A stretch of 64,000 bases of DNA from DAOUKH01 sp964291475. GTDB taxonomy: Bacteria; Chloroflexota; Dehalococcoidia; SHYB01. The stretch lies in NCBI GenBank assembly GCA_964291475.2, contig OZ220075.1:124001-188000 (forward strand), written 5' to 3'. Each line of letters starts with the position of its first letter. Within the stretch, counting starts at the first letter, position 1. The position numbers were made by a program, and so were the translations under genes. Shown here one piece after another: positions 17,058 to 27,258 of the stretch. A model generated the notes under the pieces. The model was not told where the DNA came from and made no database searches. It saw nothing but the letters and a program-made list of their open reading frames with translations.

Positions 17058-18503
17058 CTAGATGTTCAACTCGAGACGCGGCGTCTGCAGGTTGGGTGCG
17101 ACGTTGGTATCCCGCATGAACTTGACGAGATACTGATGCAGTTCTCTGGCCACCTCCGGCCGGGCGGAGATGACGTTCTGGTCCTGCCGCGGGTCCGATT
17201 GCAGGTTGTACAACGAGGACAACCCTGGCTCCGGGTTGTAGAGCAGCGCCCAATCGCCGGCGTTGATGGTAATCGTGGAGTACGGCCCTTTCCGCCGGAG
17301 CACGTTGTCGACGTAGCGGACTGGGTCCCCGGGGTTGGTCAAAGGCTCGCTGCTAATGGTGAAGTCCCGGCCCGGCGCCGAGAGGTCCTGCATCTTCGGC
17401 AAAAGCGAGATGCCTTCAACGAAATCGGGGAGGTCCTCCCCCAAGACATCCAGCACCGTCGGCATGACATCCACGGCGGAGGTGAGTTGGTTGTAGCTCC
17501 CGGGCCCGACTCCCGGAACGTGGATGATCAACGGAAGCAGGATGTTCTCCTCGTAGAGCGGGTTGGGGCCCCACGTCGCGTCCGGGGCCAGCCAGTCCAT
17601 GGCGCCGCCGTCGGCTTGGAACATCTTCCCGAAGAGGCCTCCGTGCTCGCCGAAATAGAACCCGTGGTCGGTGGTGAAGATGACGACGGTTCTTTCCATT
17701 AGCCCGAGGTTCTCGACCTTCCGGAGCAGGTGGCCTATCCAAGTGTCGACCATGGAGACCGACCCGCAATAGGTGGCGTGGGACTTCTTCAACCTCTCCT
17801 CTGAGAAGCCGGGCTCGTTCTGCCAATAGCCGTAGATGGGGTAGATGATCTCCCCGTCGTAGCCGGGATAGTACAGTTCCGTGTAGTAGGGGGGAGCATC
17901 CCACGGCTCGTGGGGGTCCCACGTGTCCACGTAGAGGAAGAAGTCCTCCTTGTAGTGCCGCTCCAGCCATCGCATGGCCATCGTGAAGGTTCGAGGCGAG
18001 CAGTGGTCCTCCTCATACCGCCAGGCGGCACGCAGGTCCCAGGACTCGTGCTGGCTGTTCATCCGGGTGGCATGGCCCACGAGGGCCGGTTGGCCCGGCC
18101 GGGGAGGCGGCGGGTCGAGGTCTTCCTCCCAGTGGGTGCCGCTCATCAAGTGGCCTTGGTTCATGAAGAAGGCCCCGAACCCCTGGTCGTAGTTCATCCC
18201 CGCGCGGACGTAGAAGGGCGTATCGACCACGGCGGCCGTCGTAAAACCCTTTCGGCCTAGGACTTGCGCCAACGTCACCGCCTCGTCCGGCAGCGGGCCC
18301 CACCCCATGTATGAGAGAGTCCAGCGGCCCGTGTGGTGGTCCGCCCGCCCCGGCATCGTGGGGAAGGCGCCGGCGTAGTGCCTATCGAAGCGGATCGATT
18401 TGCTCGCTAGCCAGTCGAGCGCCGGCGTGTGCATGGCCCGCTTCCCGTACGCCCCGACATGGTCCTGGCGAACGGTATCCGCAACGATCCAGATGACATT
18501 CAT
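17058..18503 (-). CDS. Sulfatase-fold hydrolase with Thr at the formylglycine position
   Basis: 481 aa. The start at 18503 (MNVIWIVADTVRQDHVGAYG) gives the normal sulfatase N-terminus; longer upstream frames are noise. Metal-ligand regions of the alkaline phosphatase superfamily are present (DTVRQD, TTDHGFYFGEHGG, DPHEPWDAP). The C/S-x-P-x-R motif that is matured to formylglycine reads TMPGR, with Thr49 in place of Cys or Ser. A classical sulfate-ester mechanism is therefore unlikely, and phosphodiesterase or phosphonate-ester hydrolysis, where Thr is a known nucleophile in the superfamily, is the better guess. No signal peptide is seen, so it should be cytosolic. It is 56 bp after its paralogue inside the importer operon. 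Confidence 0.85.
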   Translation of the reverse strand: MNVIWIVADTVRQDHVGAYGKRAMHTPALDWLASKSIRFDRHYAGAFPTMPGRADHHTGRWTLSYMGWGPLPDEAVTLAQVLGRKGFTTAAVVDTPFYVRAGMNYDQGFGAFFMNQGHLMSGTHWEEDLDPPPPRPGQPALVGHATRMNSQHESWDLRAAWRYEEDHCSPRTFTMAMRWLERHYKEDFFLYVDTWDPHEPWDAPPYYTELYYPGYDGEIIYPIYGYWQNEPGFSEERLKKSHATYCGSVSMVDTWIGHLLRKVENLGLMERTVVIFTTDHGFYFGEHGGLFGKMFQADGGAMDWLAPDATWGPNPLYEENILLPLIIHVPGVGPGSYNQLTSAVDVMPTVLDVLGEDLPDFVEGISLLPKMQDLSAPGRDFTISSEPLTNPGDPVRYVDNVLRRKGPYSTITINAGDWALLYNPEPGLSSLYNLQSDPRQDQNVISARPEVARELHQYLVKFMRDTNVAPNLQTPRLELNI

Positions 18504-18559
18504 GACCGTCTCCCTGCCGAGAAGTCTGGCGGGCCGGAGGCCGTGCAGCGGTTGGCCCC

Positions 18560-20016
18560 CTAGAGGCGCAATTCGGAACGCGCCTCGAACAAGTGGGGCG
18601 CCACGTTCGTATCCCGCATGAACTGCACGAGCCTTTGGTGATGTTCCTTGGCCACGTCCGGGTGCTGTGCGATGACGTTGTTGAGCTGTTTCGGGTCCGA
18701 GGGCAGGTGATACAGCTCGGACTGCTGAGGCTCGGCCCCGTAGAGGAAGGACCACTCATCCGTCGTTACCGTAGTCATCGATATCCCTGCCCTCCGCCGA
18801 AGAAGATTGTCGACGTAGCGGACGGGGTCGCCCGGGTTGGTGAAGGGCTCGCTGCTCACCACGAACTCTCGGCCCGGCAGCGACGTATCGCGCATCTGCG
18901 GCAGCAGCGACCTGCCCTGCACGAATGCCGGAATATCCTGGTTTAGGAAGTCCAGTACGGTCGGCATGATGTCCACCGCCGAAGTGAGTCCTTGATAGAC
19001 CGCCGGCGCGATTCCGGGGACATAGATCAGGAGCGGCACAAAGACGTTTTCCTTGTAAAGGGGGTTGGGGCCCCAGCTCGCGCCCCGGTCCGACCAATTC
19101 ACGCGCGTGCCGTCGGCTCGCACCGGCGGCGACATCTTGCCGAAGATCCCCCGCTCGCCGAATTGGAAGCCGTGGTCGGCGGTGAAGACGATGGCCGTCT
19201 TCTCCATGAGGCCCATGTTCTCGACGGTTCTGAGCAGGCGCCCGATCCAGGTGTCGACCATCGTAAGCTCGCCACAGTAGGCAGCGTGGGCCTTGTCGAC
19301 CACCTCCTGCGTAACGCCCGGCGTGTCCTTCCAGCGCCCGTAGATCGGATAGATCGTTTCGCCGTCGAAGTCGGGCCAATACAGCTCCGTGTAGTAGTTG
19401 GGGGCGTCCCACGGCTCGTGGGGTCCCACGTGTCGACGTAGAGGAAGAAGTCATCCTTGTAGTGGCGCTCCAGCCAGTGCATGGCCAGCTTCATGGTCTG
19501 AGGGGCGCAACGGTCCTCCTCGTGCCGCCACGCGGCCCGCGCGTCCCAGGACTCGTGGTTCCGCGCCACGTAGGTGCCCCACGTCTGGACGCCTTTCTCC
19601 TCGTCCCGGGAGAAGCTGGCCGGAAACTTGTCGGGGTCGGTCCAGTAATAACCGCCCATCAATTGGCCCGGATAGGTGAAGAACCCCTGGAATCCCCGGT
19701 CATAGTTCATCTCCGACCGCTGGTAGAAGGGCGTATCGACGCACGCAGCCGTGGTGAAGCCTTCCTGCACCAGCAGTTGGGCCAGGGTCTCCTGACCCGG
19801 CGGGAGCGGACCCCAAGTCATGAAAGACAAGCTCCAGCGGCCCGTGTGGTAGTCGGCCCGGGCCGGCATGGTGGGGAACGACGCGGCGTAGTGGTTGGCG
19901 AATCGGACGGACTTGGCCGCCAGAGCATCGAGCGATGGCGTGTGCATCTCCTTGTTGCCATACGCCCCGATATGGTCCTGGCGGACGGTATCCGCGACGA
20001 TCCAAATGATGTTCAT
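18560..20016 (-). CDS. Second sulfatase-fold hydrolase with Thr at the formylglycine position (one-base frameshift)
   Basis: It starts at 20016 (MNIIWIVADTVRQDHIGAYG) and is a close paralogue of the next gene. At 19420-19423 there are four G where the paralogue has five, so the frame breaks after YVDTWDP. The protein continues in another frame from HEPWDAPNYYTELY to the stop at 18560. Restoring one base gives 485 aa, close to the paralogue's 481. The nucleophile motif reads TMPAR, again Thr49 for Cys/Ser, and the metal ligands (DTVRQD, TADHGFQFGE) are kept. Either a sequencing indel or a recent inactivation explains the break. It lies between the binding-protein gene and the paralogue. Confidence 0.82.
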
Positions 20017-20167
20017 TGTTTGTTCGCTCCCGAAAGCTCAAACCCTAGGAACGGCGCCGTTCGGGGCAAATCCGCTTGGCCCGGTCTTTGTCATGGAACC
20101 GACCTTGCCGCCGTCCGACCGCGATGTTTCGACCCACGGCCGCGCCGGTCTCGCGGAGGCGGCGATT

Positions 20168-20213
20168 TCCCAACCGCCTTGACCCGTGCATCCACGAATC
20201 AAGGCGGTTGGGA
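20168..20213 (-). terminator. Intercistronic stem-loop after the second SBP gene
   Basis: A perfect 15-bp inverted repeat (arms 20168-20182 and 20199-20213, 16-base loop) lies between the end of the binding-protein gene (20249) and the sulfatase-fold gene (20016). There is no following U-run. Its position matches the hairpin after the first binding-protein gene, suggesting the same job of limiting readthrough or protecting the SBP message. Confidence 0.6.
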
Positions 20214-20248
20214 GTTGTTTCGATTTGCCCGAAACCCTGGCGCGCCGC

Positions 20249-22060
20249 CTATTCTTGGAGCCAGACGTGGTCCCAGCGCTGATAGCTCCAGTGCCCAACC
20301 GGCGGCGTGAAGCCCTTCACCTCGCCTTGGACCGGCCAGAACTGGCCTCTCCAGGTGAGCGGGATTCCCGGCACCACTTCGATCATCCGTTGTTGGAGCT
20401 GCATTACCAGGTCACGGCGCTTGGCCGGGTCGGTCTCGGCGCTCTGTTGGCGGTAGAGGTCCTGCATCATCTCGTCGTCGAGAAGGTTCTTGCCGCCGAC
20501 CAAGACACAACTGGAGCCATCCGGGTCGGGGAAGGCAACGTTGCAGCCATCGGGGCTGACCTCGAAGTCGCCGTCGGTCCTGCGGGCCGTCGCGTCGGCG
20601 GCCGGAAGCACGAGCAACTCCGAGCTGATCCCGATGCGTTGGAGTTGGTCCTTGACAAACTCTCCTTCGGCGACGATGTACTCCACGCTGGTGGTGAGGA
20701 GCTCGGTCTCAAACCCGTCAGGGTAGCCCGCCTCCGCCAACAGCCGCCTAGCCTCCGCGCGGTCTTGCTCCAGTTCATCGCCTGACCGATAGCCAGGAAT
20801 CTTGGCAAGCTCTTCGTCAGACAGACCCCACCCCGGCGGGCCCACCAGCGGCCCCGCCACTCTGGTGGAGCCTGGCAGGACCTTCAGTGCGGCCGACCGG
20901 TCCATGGCCAAGAACGCGGCCCGCCGGACCCGCACGTCGTCCCACGGGCTTACGTTGGTGTTGATGACCACGAGGTTAATGGCCAAGGGGTCATGCGGCC
21001 AGGGGACCAGGTCCACTACGGTGCTCCGCAGATCGTCGATATCGCTCTGGTTGACGACGTAGGTGGCGGCGGCGCCGAGCATGTCGAGCCTGCCCGCCTT
21101 GAAACCCGCCAAGCGTGTGTTGAAGTCCCTGATGAAGATGAACTTCACCGCGTCGAGGTAAGGCAGACCCTCCTTGAAGTAGCTATCGTTGCGCAGGAAC
21201 TCCACGGAGACCCCTTTGTTGTAGTCTCCCTCGGTGAATGGACCGGTGCCGACCGACGGGCCGCTGTCCAAGTTCCCGCCTGCGGCCTCGCGGACGTGCT
21301 TGGCGTAGATCGGGTTCATGAGGATGCCCAAAGCAGCGAGGAACGACGCGCGCGGCTGCTCAAGGGTCACTGCCAGCGTCCTATCATCAGGGACACTCAT
21401 GGACACGATGTCTTTGAGATGGGGCGCGACCCGTCCCGTCTGGTTCTCGAGGGAGTACATGGCGTCGCCGGCGGTGAAGGGTTGGCCGTCGTGCCACGAC
21501 ACGTCATCCCGGAAGTGGAACGTGAAGGTCGCCCCGTCCGCCTCCCACCGCTCGGCCAAGTCGGGGATGAGGTCGCCCATGGGCGGTTCCCAGTTGAAGG
21601 TGATGATGTTGTTATAGACGTGGGGAGCCCAGACGCCCAGGAAGGTGATGGACCTCGCCGTTGCCGGGTCCACCCTGCCGGGATCGCCGAGTGAGGGGAG
21701 GACCAACGTGCCGCCTCGCCTGGCGTCCGGCGTCGGTATTGGCGTCGCCGTTGGCTGGGGCGTTGGTGTCGGCTGCGCCGTTGGTTCCGTCACCGATATC
21801 GGGGTTGCCGTAGGCTGTGGCGTCGGTTGCTCAACCGATATTGGGGTCGCCGTGGGCTGCGGCGTCGGCTGTGCTACCGATATCGGGGTCGCTGTCGGCT
21901 GCGGTGTCGGCTGCTCTACCGATATCGGGGTCGCCGTCGGCTGCGGCGTCGCTGTCGGGACGGGTGTCGGTGTAGCGGCATCTCCCCCGCAGGCCGCCAC
22001 GATCAGCGTGAGGACCGCGGCCACCGCAACGACAGTGAACAACTGCGTTCTTCGTAGCAT
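20249..22060 (-). CDS. ABC transporter substrate-binding lipoprotein (SBP family 5) with Thr-Pro repeat linker
   Basis: 603 aa. The start at 22060 has AGGAAGG upstream and leads straight into a lipoprotein signal (LFTVVAVAAVLTLIVAAC, lipobox VAAC). A linker of about 85 residues follows, with four near-perfect 14-residue repeats of the form QPTPQPTATPISVE. The binding domain starts near residue 110 (RRGGTLVLPSLGDPGRVDPATA) and contains FHFRDDVSWHDGQPFTAGDAMYSLE and RRAAFLAMDRSAALKVL, typical of family 5 receptors. It heads an operon with two sulfatase-fold enzymes and DppB/DppC, so the ligand may be the substrate or product of those hydrolases. Confidence 0.93.
   Translation of the reverse strand: MLRRTQLFTVVAVAAVLTLIVAACGGDAATPTPVPTATPQPTATPISVEQPTPQPTATPISVAQPTPQPTATPISVEQPTPQPTATPISVTEPTAQPTPTPQPTATPIPTPDARRGGTLVLPSLGDPGRVDPATARSITFLGVWAPHVYNNIITFNWEPPMGDLIPDLAERWEADGATFTFHFRDDVSWHDGQPFTAGDAMYSLENQTGRVAPHLKDIVSMSVPDDRTLAVTLEQPRASFLAALGILMNPIYAKHVREAAGGNLDSGPSVGTGPFTEGDYNKGVSVEFLRNDSYFKEGLPYLDAVKFIFIRDFNTRLAGFKAGRLDMLGAAATYVVNQSDIDDLRSTVVDLVPWPHDPLAINLVVINTNVSPWDDVRVRRAAFLAMDRSAALKVLPGSTRVAGPLVGPPGWGLSDEELAKIPGYRSGDELEQDRAEARRLLAEAGYPDGFETELLTTSVEYIVAEGEFVKDQLQRIGISSELLVLPAADATARRTDGDFEVSPDGCNVAFPDPDGSSCVLVGGKNLLDDEMMQDLYRQQSAETDPAKRRDLVMQLQQRMIEVVPGIPLTWRGQFWPVQGEVKGFTPPVGHWSYQRWDHVWLQE
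21735..21955. repeat. Tandem 42-bp repeats encoding the Thr-Pro linker
   Basis: Four head-to-tail copies of a 42-bp unit lie inside the binding-protein gene and encode QPTPQPTATPISV plus one variable residue (E, A, E, then TE). Copies differ by a few bases. The in-frame unit length means copy number can change without breaking the gene. Confidence 0.75.
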
Positions 22061-22302
22061 GGGATGCACCTTCCTCAAGTTGGTTTCCTGAGTGGGTCTT
22101 CGCCGACTGCCATCGGCCCGCCGTACCGCCCGCGCTTCAAATGTCGTACCCGGCAGTGGCGCCTTGCCGCGGCACGGTATCACGGCGCCAAAAGGGGAGC
22201 AACATTGCGCAATCCGTCACAAGCGGATGTTTCTGTGCACGCCCACCACCGCGGGCCAACGGCCAAGCCCGCCGCGGTCAGAAACAGCGCGGGGAGAAAG
22301 CA

Positions 22303-22379
22303 TGGTAGCGCATGCGGGATTCGAACCCGCGACCTCCGCCTTGAGAGGGCGGCGTCCTGGGCCGCTAGACCAATGCGCC
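22303..22379 (-). tRNA. tRNA-Glu (anticodon CTC)
   Basis: The minus strand folds as a complete cloverleaf: a 7-bp acceptor GGCGCAT/ATGCGCT, an anticodon stem CCGCC/GGCGG with loop CTCTCAA giving anticodon CTC, a T arm GCGGG-TTCGAAT-CCCGC and an encoded CCA end. It lies 5 bases from tRNA-Gln, so the two are probably one transcript. Confidence 0.95.
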
Positions 22380-22384
22380 ACAGT

Positions 22385-22458
22385 TGGCTGGGGATCCTGG
22401 ATTCGAACCAGGGCCTACAGATCCAGAGTCTGCTGTCCTACCACTAGACGAATCCCCA
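22385..22458 (-). tRNA. tRNA-Gln (anticodon CTG)
   Basis: Cloverleaf on the minus strand: acceptor TGGGGAT/ATCCCCA, anticodon stem GCAGA/TCTGT with loop CTCTGGA giving anticodon CTG, T loop TTCGAAT and an encoded GCCA 3' end. Upstream partner of tRNA-Glu. Confidence 0.95.
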
Positions 22459-22618
22459 ACCTAAGCCAATTTTATGCCACCCCGCCACGTTATAGCAAGT
22501 CGGCAACCCTGACCGCCCCCCTTGCTGACTATCACGATGCGTCGCGAGGAGGACGCCAGGATCGCTCGCGGCTAAGCAGCGTCCGAGGCCATTCTAGACG
22601 AGGCCCGGGAGACCGGGA

Positions 22619-23262
22619 CTACGGACCGAGCACGCGCCCCAAGGCCTTGCGGCCCCATTCCAGTCCCTGCCCGGGAAGCTCCGCCGTCGGGCGCTCCTTC
22701 AGCGCAAACCGCACCGTCGCCTCCATCGTGTCGTCGGGGCGCAGGTCGTACCACACGTCGAAGGCGTCGCCCTCGGGCGTCTTGATCGCCACGTGCGCGC
22801 CCCGGTACTCGACCGCAAGGCCGCTGTTGATGCTCGCGCTGTAGGGAAAGAGCCGCAGCAGCCGGCCCGACGACGCCGGCCCCAAGTCGAAGCGCAGCGT
22901 GAACGCGGCCTCGATCCGGCCGTCCAGCGATTCGAGCGCGCCGAACAGGTGCGAGAGCGTGAAGTCCGTCTGGTGAAGCTCGGTCTGGTCGTCGAGCTCG
23001 CTCTCCACCAGGTACTCGATGGCGACTTCGCTCTCGCCGTCGGCCACGATCTGCACCTCGCCCCAGCTGTGGACCTTCTGCGTCTCGCGACGGTAGTCCT
23101 CGTGGAAGAAGATGCGGTCTTCGACGTCTTCCGCCTCCCGCGCTCCGAGTGCCGCCAACTCCTGGCGCACCGGCTCGGGCAGCGAGATGAAGAAGTGCAT
23201 CTCCAGGCTCGCGCACTGCGCGCCGACCAGGTCAAGCCGCAGGGGCGACGAAGGTTGCATGC

Positions 23263-23266
<4 letters not shown>
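22619..23266 (-). CDS. Uncharacterised protein translationally coupled to secA
   Basis: 215 aa if started at 23266, where ATG overlaps the secA stop as ATGA. I do not recognise the family. It looks soluble with no signal peptide or membrane span. The composition (LDDQTELHQTDFTLSHLFGALESLDGRIEAAFTLRFDLG, YSASINSGLAVEYRGAHVAIKTPEGDAFDVWYDL) suggests alternating beta strands. The ATGA overlap implies cotranslation with SecA, so a link to protein export or simple operon hitch-hiking are both possible. No counterpart is evident elsewhere in the window. Confidence 0.7.
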
Positions 23267-25875
<2,609 letters not shown>

Positions 25876-25952
25876 TAGAAGTACAGCCTTGGATTCGGGC
25901 GCCGGACTAGCGGCCTGCGCGCACCTCGCGCGGCGGAGCGCCCTTCTGTTCC

Positions 25953-25958
25953 ATTATA
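25953..25958 (-). promoter_or_regulatory. -10 element for secA
   Basis: Perfect TATAAT on the minus strand, about 77 bases upstream of the secA ATG, between prs and secA. No good -35 is seen at 16-18 bases, so confidence is limited. Confidence 0.45.
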
Positions 25959-26022
25959 CGCATACGGCAGCGGCATTGGACGCCTCGGCTGACGCCTCCT
26001 GAAGGGGAGGAGAACTGCGCTG

Positions 26023-26979
26023 TTACTCGAACAGCGCGCCCACGGACTCGCCGCGGTGGATACGGGCGATCGCCTCGCCGAACAACGGCGCAACGGACAG
26101 CATCTTCACCTTGCCGTTGCGCTTCTCCGGCGGCACCGGTGCCGTATCGGTGAGGGCGATCTCCGTGATCGGGGCTTCGAGGATACGCTCCGGAGCGGGG
26201 CCGGAGAGGATGCCGTGCGTGGCGCAGGAGTAGATTTCTCTCGCCCCGGCATCCTGAAGAGTCTTCGCGGCGGAGAGCAGCGACCCCGCCGTGTCGATCT
26301 CGTCGTCGAAGGTGAGCGCCGTCTTCCCCTTCACGTCGCCGATCACGTTCATGCTCTCGGGTTTCCCGAGCACGCGGCGCTTCTCGATAATCGCGAGGGG
26401 AACGTTCATGCGCTCGGCGAGGTCGCGGGCCCGCTTCGATATGCCCACGTCGGTGGCGACCACCACGAGGTCGTCGAGCTTCTTCTGCTCGAAGTGCCGG
26501 CGCAGAATGTTCAACGCGGTCAGCTCATCGACCGGCACGCTGAAGAAGCCCTGGATCTGGCCGGCGTGGAGGTCCATCGTGATGACGCGGTCGGCGCCCG
26601 CCGTCGAGATCAGGTCCGCCAGCAGTCGTGCCGTGATCGGCACCCGCGGCTGGTCCTTCTTGTCGGTGCGGCCGTAGGCGTAGTACGGCAGTACCGCCGT
26701 GATCCGGCCCGCCGAAGCGCGCTTCGCCGCGTCGATCATGATCAGCAGTTCCATGATGCTGCGGTTGACCGGCGACACCAGCGACTGGACGATGAACACG
26801 TCCCGCTGGCGGATGTTCTCCTGGTACTGGACGAAGATGTTCTCGTTGCTGAACTCGAACAGGTCGCTCTTGCCCAGGGGAGTCTCCAGGTAGTCGCAAA
26901 TGCTCTGGGCCAACTGCGGGTTGGCCCTCCCCGAAAAGACGCGCGGACCCCCGATGAACGCCTGATAGTTGTGATTCAC
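26023..26979 (-). CDS. prs: Ribose-phosphate pyrophosphokinase
   Basis: 318 aa, the usual length. Signatures are NHNYQAFIGGPRVFSGRANPQLA, FSNENIFVQYQENIRQRDVFIVQS, YYAYGRTDKKDQPRVPITARLLADL, TMDLHAGQIQGFF (divalent cation/ribose site) and TFDDEIDTAGSLLSAAKTL (PRPP-binding loop). It makes PRPP from ribose-5-phosphate and ATP for nucleotide, His and Trp synthesis. It lies upstream of secA on the same strand and divergent from valS. Confidence 0.98.
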   Translation of the reverse strand: MNHNYQAFIGGPRVFSGRANPQLAQSICDYLETPLGKSDLFEFSNENIFVQYQENIRQRDVFIVQSLVSPVNRSIMELLIMIDAAKRASAGRITAVLPYYAYGRTDKKDQPRVPITARLLADLISTAGADRVITMDLHAGQIQGFFSVPVDELTALNILRRHFEQKKLDDLVVVATDVGISKRARDLAERMNVPLAIIEKRRVLGKPESMNVIGDVKGKTALTFDDEIDTAGSLLSAAKTLQDAGAREIYSCATHGILSGPAPERILEAPITEIALTDTAPVPPEKRNGKVKMLSVAPLFGEAIARIHRGESVGALFE

Positions 26980-27080
26980 GGAATGGTACCCTCGCGTGCT
27001 TTGGGTTTGGTTCCGTTAGGCCCGCGCTACCCGTTCCCGCTTCAGTTGGAAGCATGCCAGCAGGCTCTCGGCGGGGCCTG

Positions 27081-27086
27081 ATTATA
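27081..27086 (-). promoter_or_regulatory. -10 element for prs
   Basis: Perfect TATAAT on the minus strand about 100 bases upstream of the prs ATG. The -35 region at 17-18 bases is poor (TGGTTT). Confidence 0.5.
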
Positions 27087-27132
27087 ACGTAACCGCCCGC
27101 GTTAAACCACGCCCACGGCCGCCATTCTCCGC

Positions 27133-27192
27133 TATCCAAGAACCTCCAAAAGATATCCAAAGACCTCCAAAGATATCCAAGGACCTCCAAGA
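27133..27192. repeat. Three tandem 20-bp repeats in the prs-valS divergent region
   Basis: Three head-to-tail copies of a unit close to TATCCAAGACCTCCAAAGA lie between the divergent prs and valS promoters. Each contains CCTCC on the plus strand and GGAGG on the minus strand. Spacing of about two helical turns suits repeated binding of a regulator, but no known leader (such as a T-box) is recognised. Confidence 0.7.
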
Positions 27193-27229
27193 TAGCTGAG
27201 TGGCGCTATGCAGGCGCGTCCCGACGCCT

Positions 27230-27238
27230 TGCTACAAT
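27230..27238 (+). promoter_or_regulatory. Extended -10 promoter of valS
   Basis: TGCTACAAT, an extended -10 (TG, one base, then TACAAT with five of six consensus), ends 20 bases before the valS ATG, giving a very short 5' leader. Confidence 0.5.
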
Positions 27239-27258
27239 GGAACGCGGCGAGTAGACGC

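Noticed and set aside
27133..27258. T-box leader for valS
   Set aside because: No T-box sequence, specifier loop or terminator fold is seen; the leader after the extended -10 is only about 15 bases.
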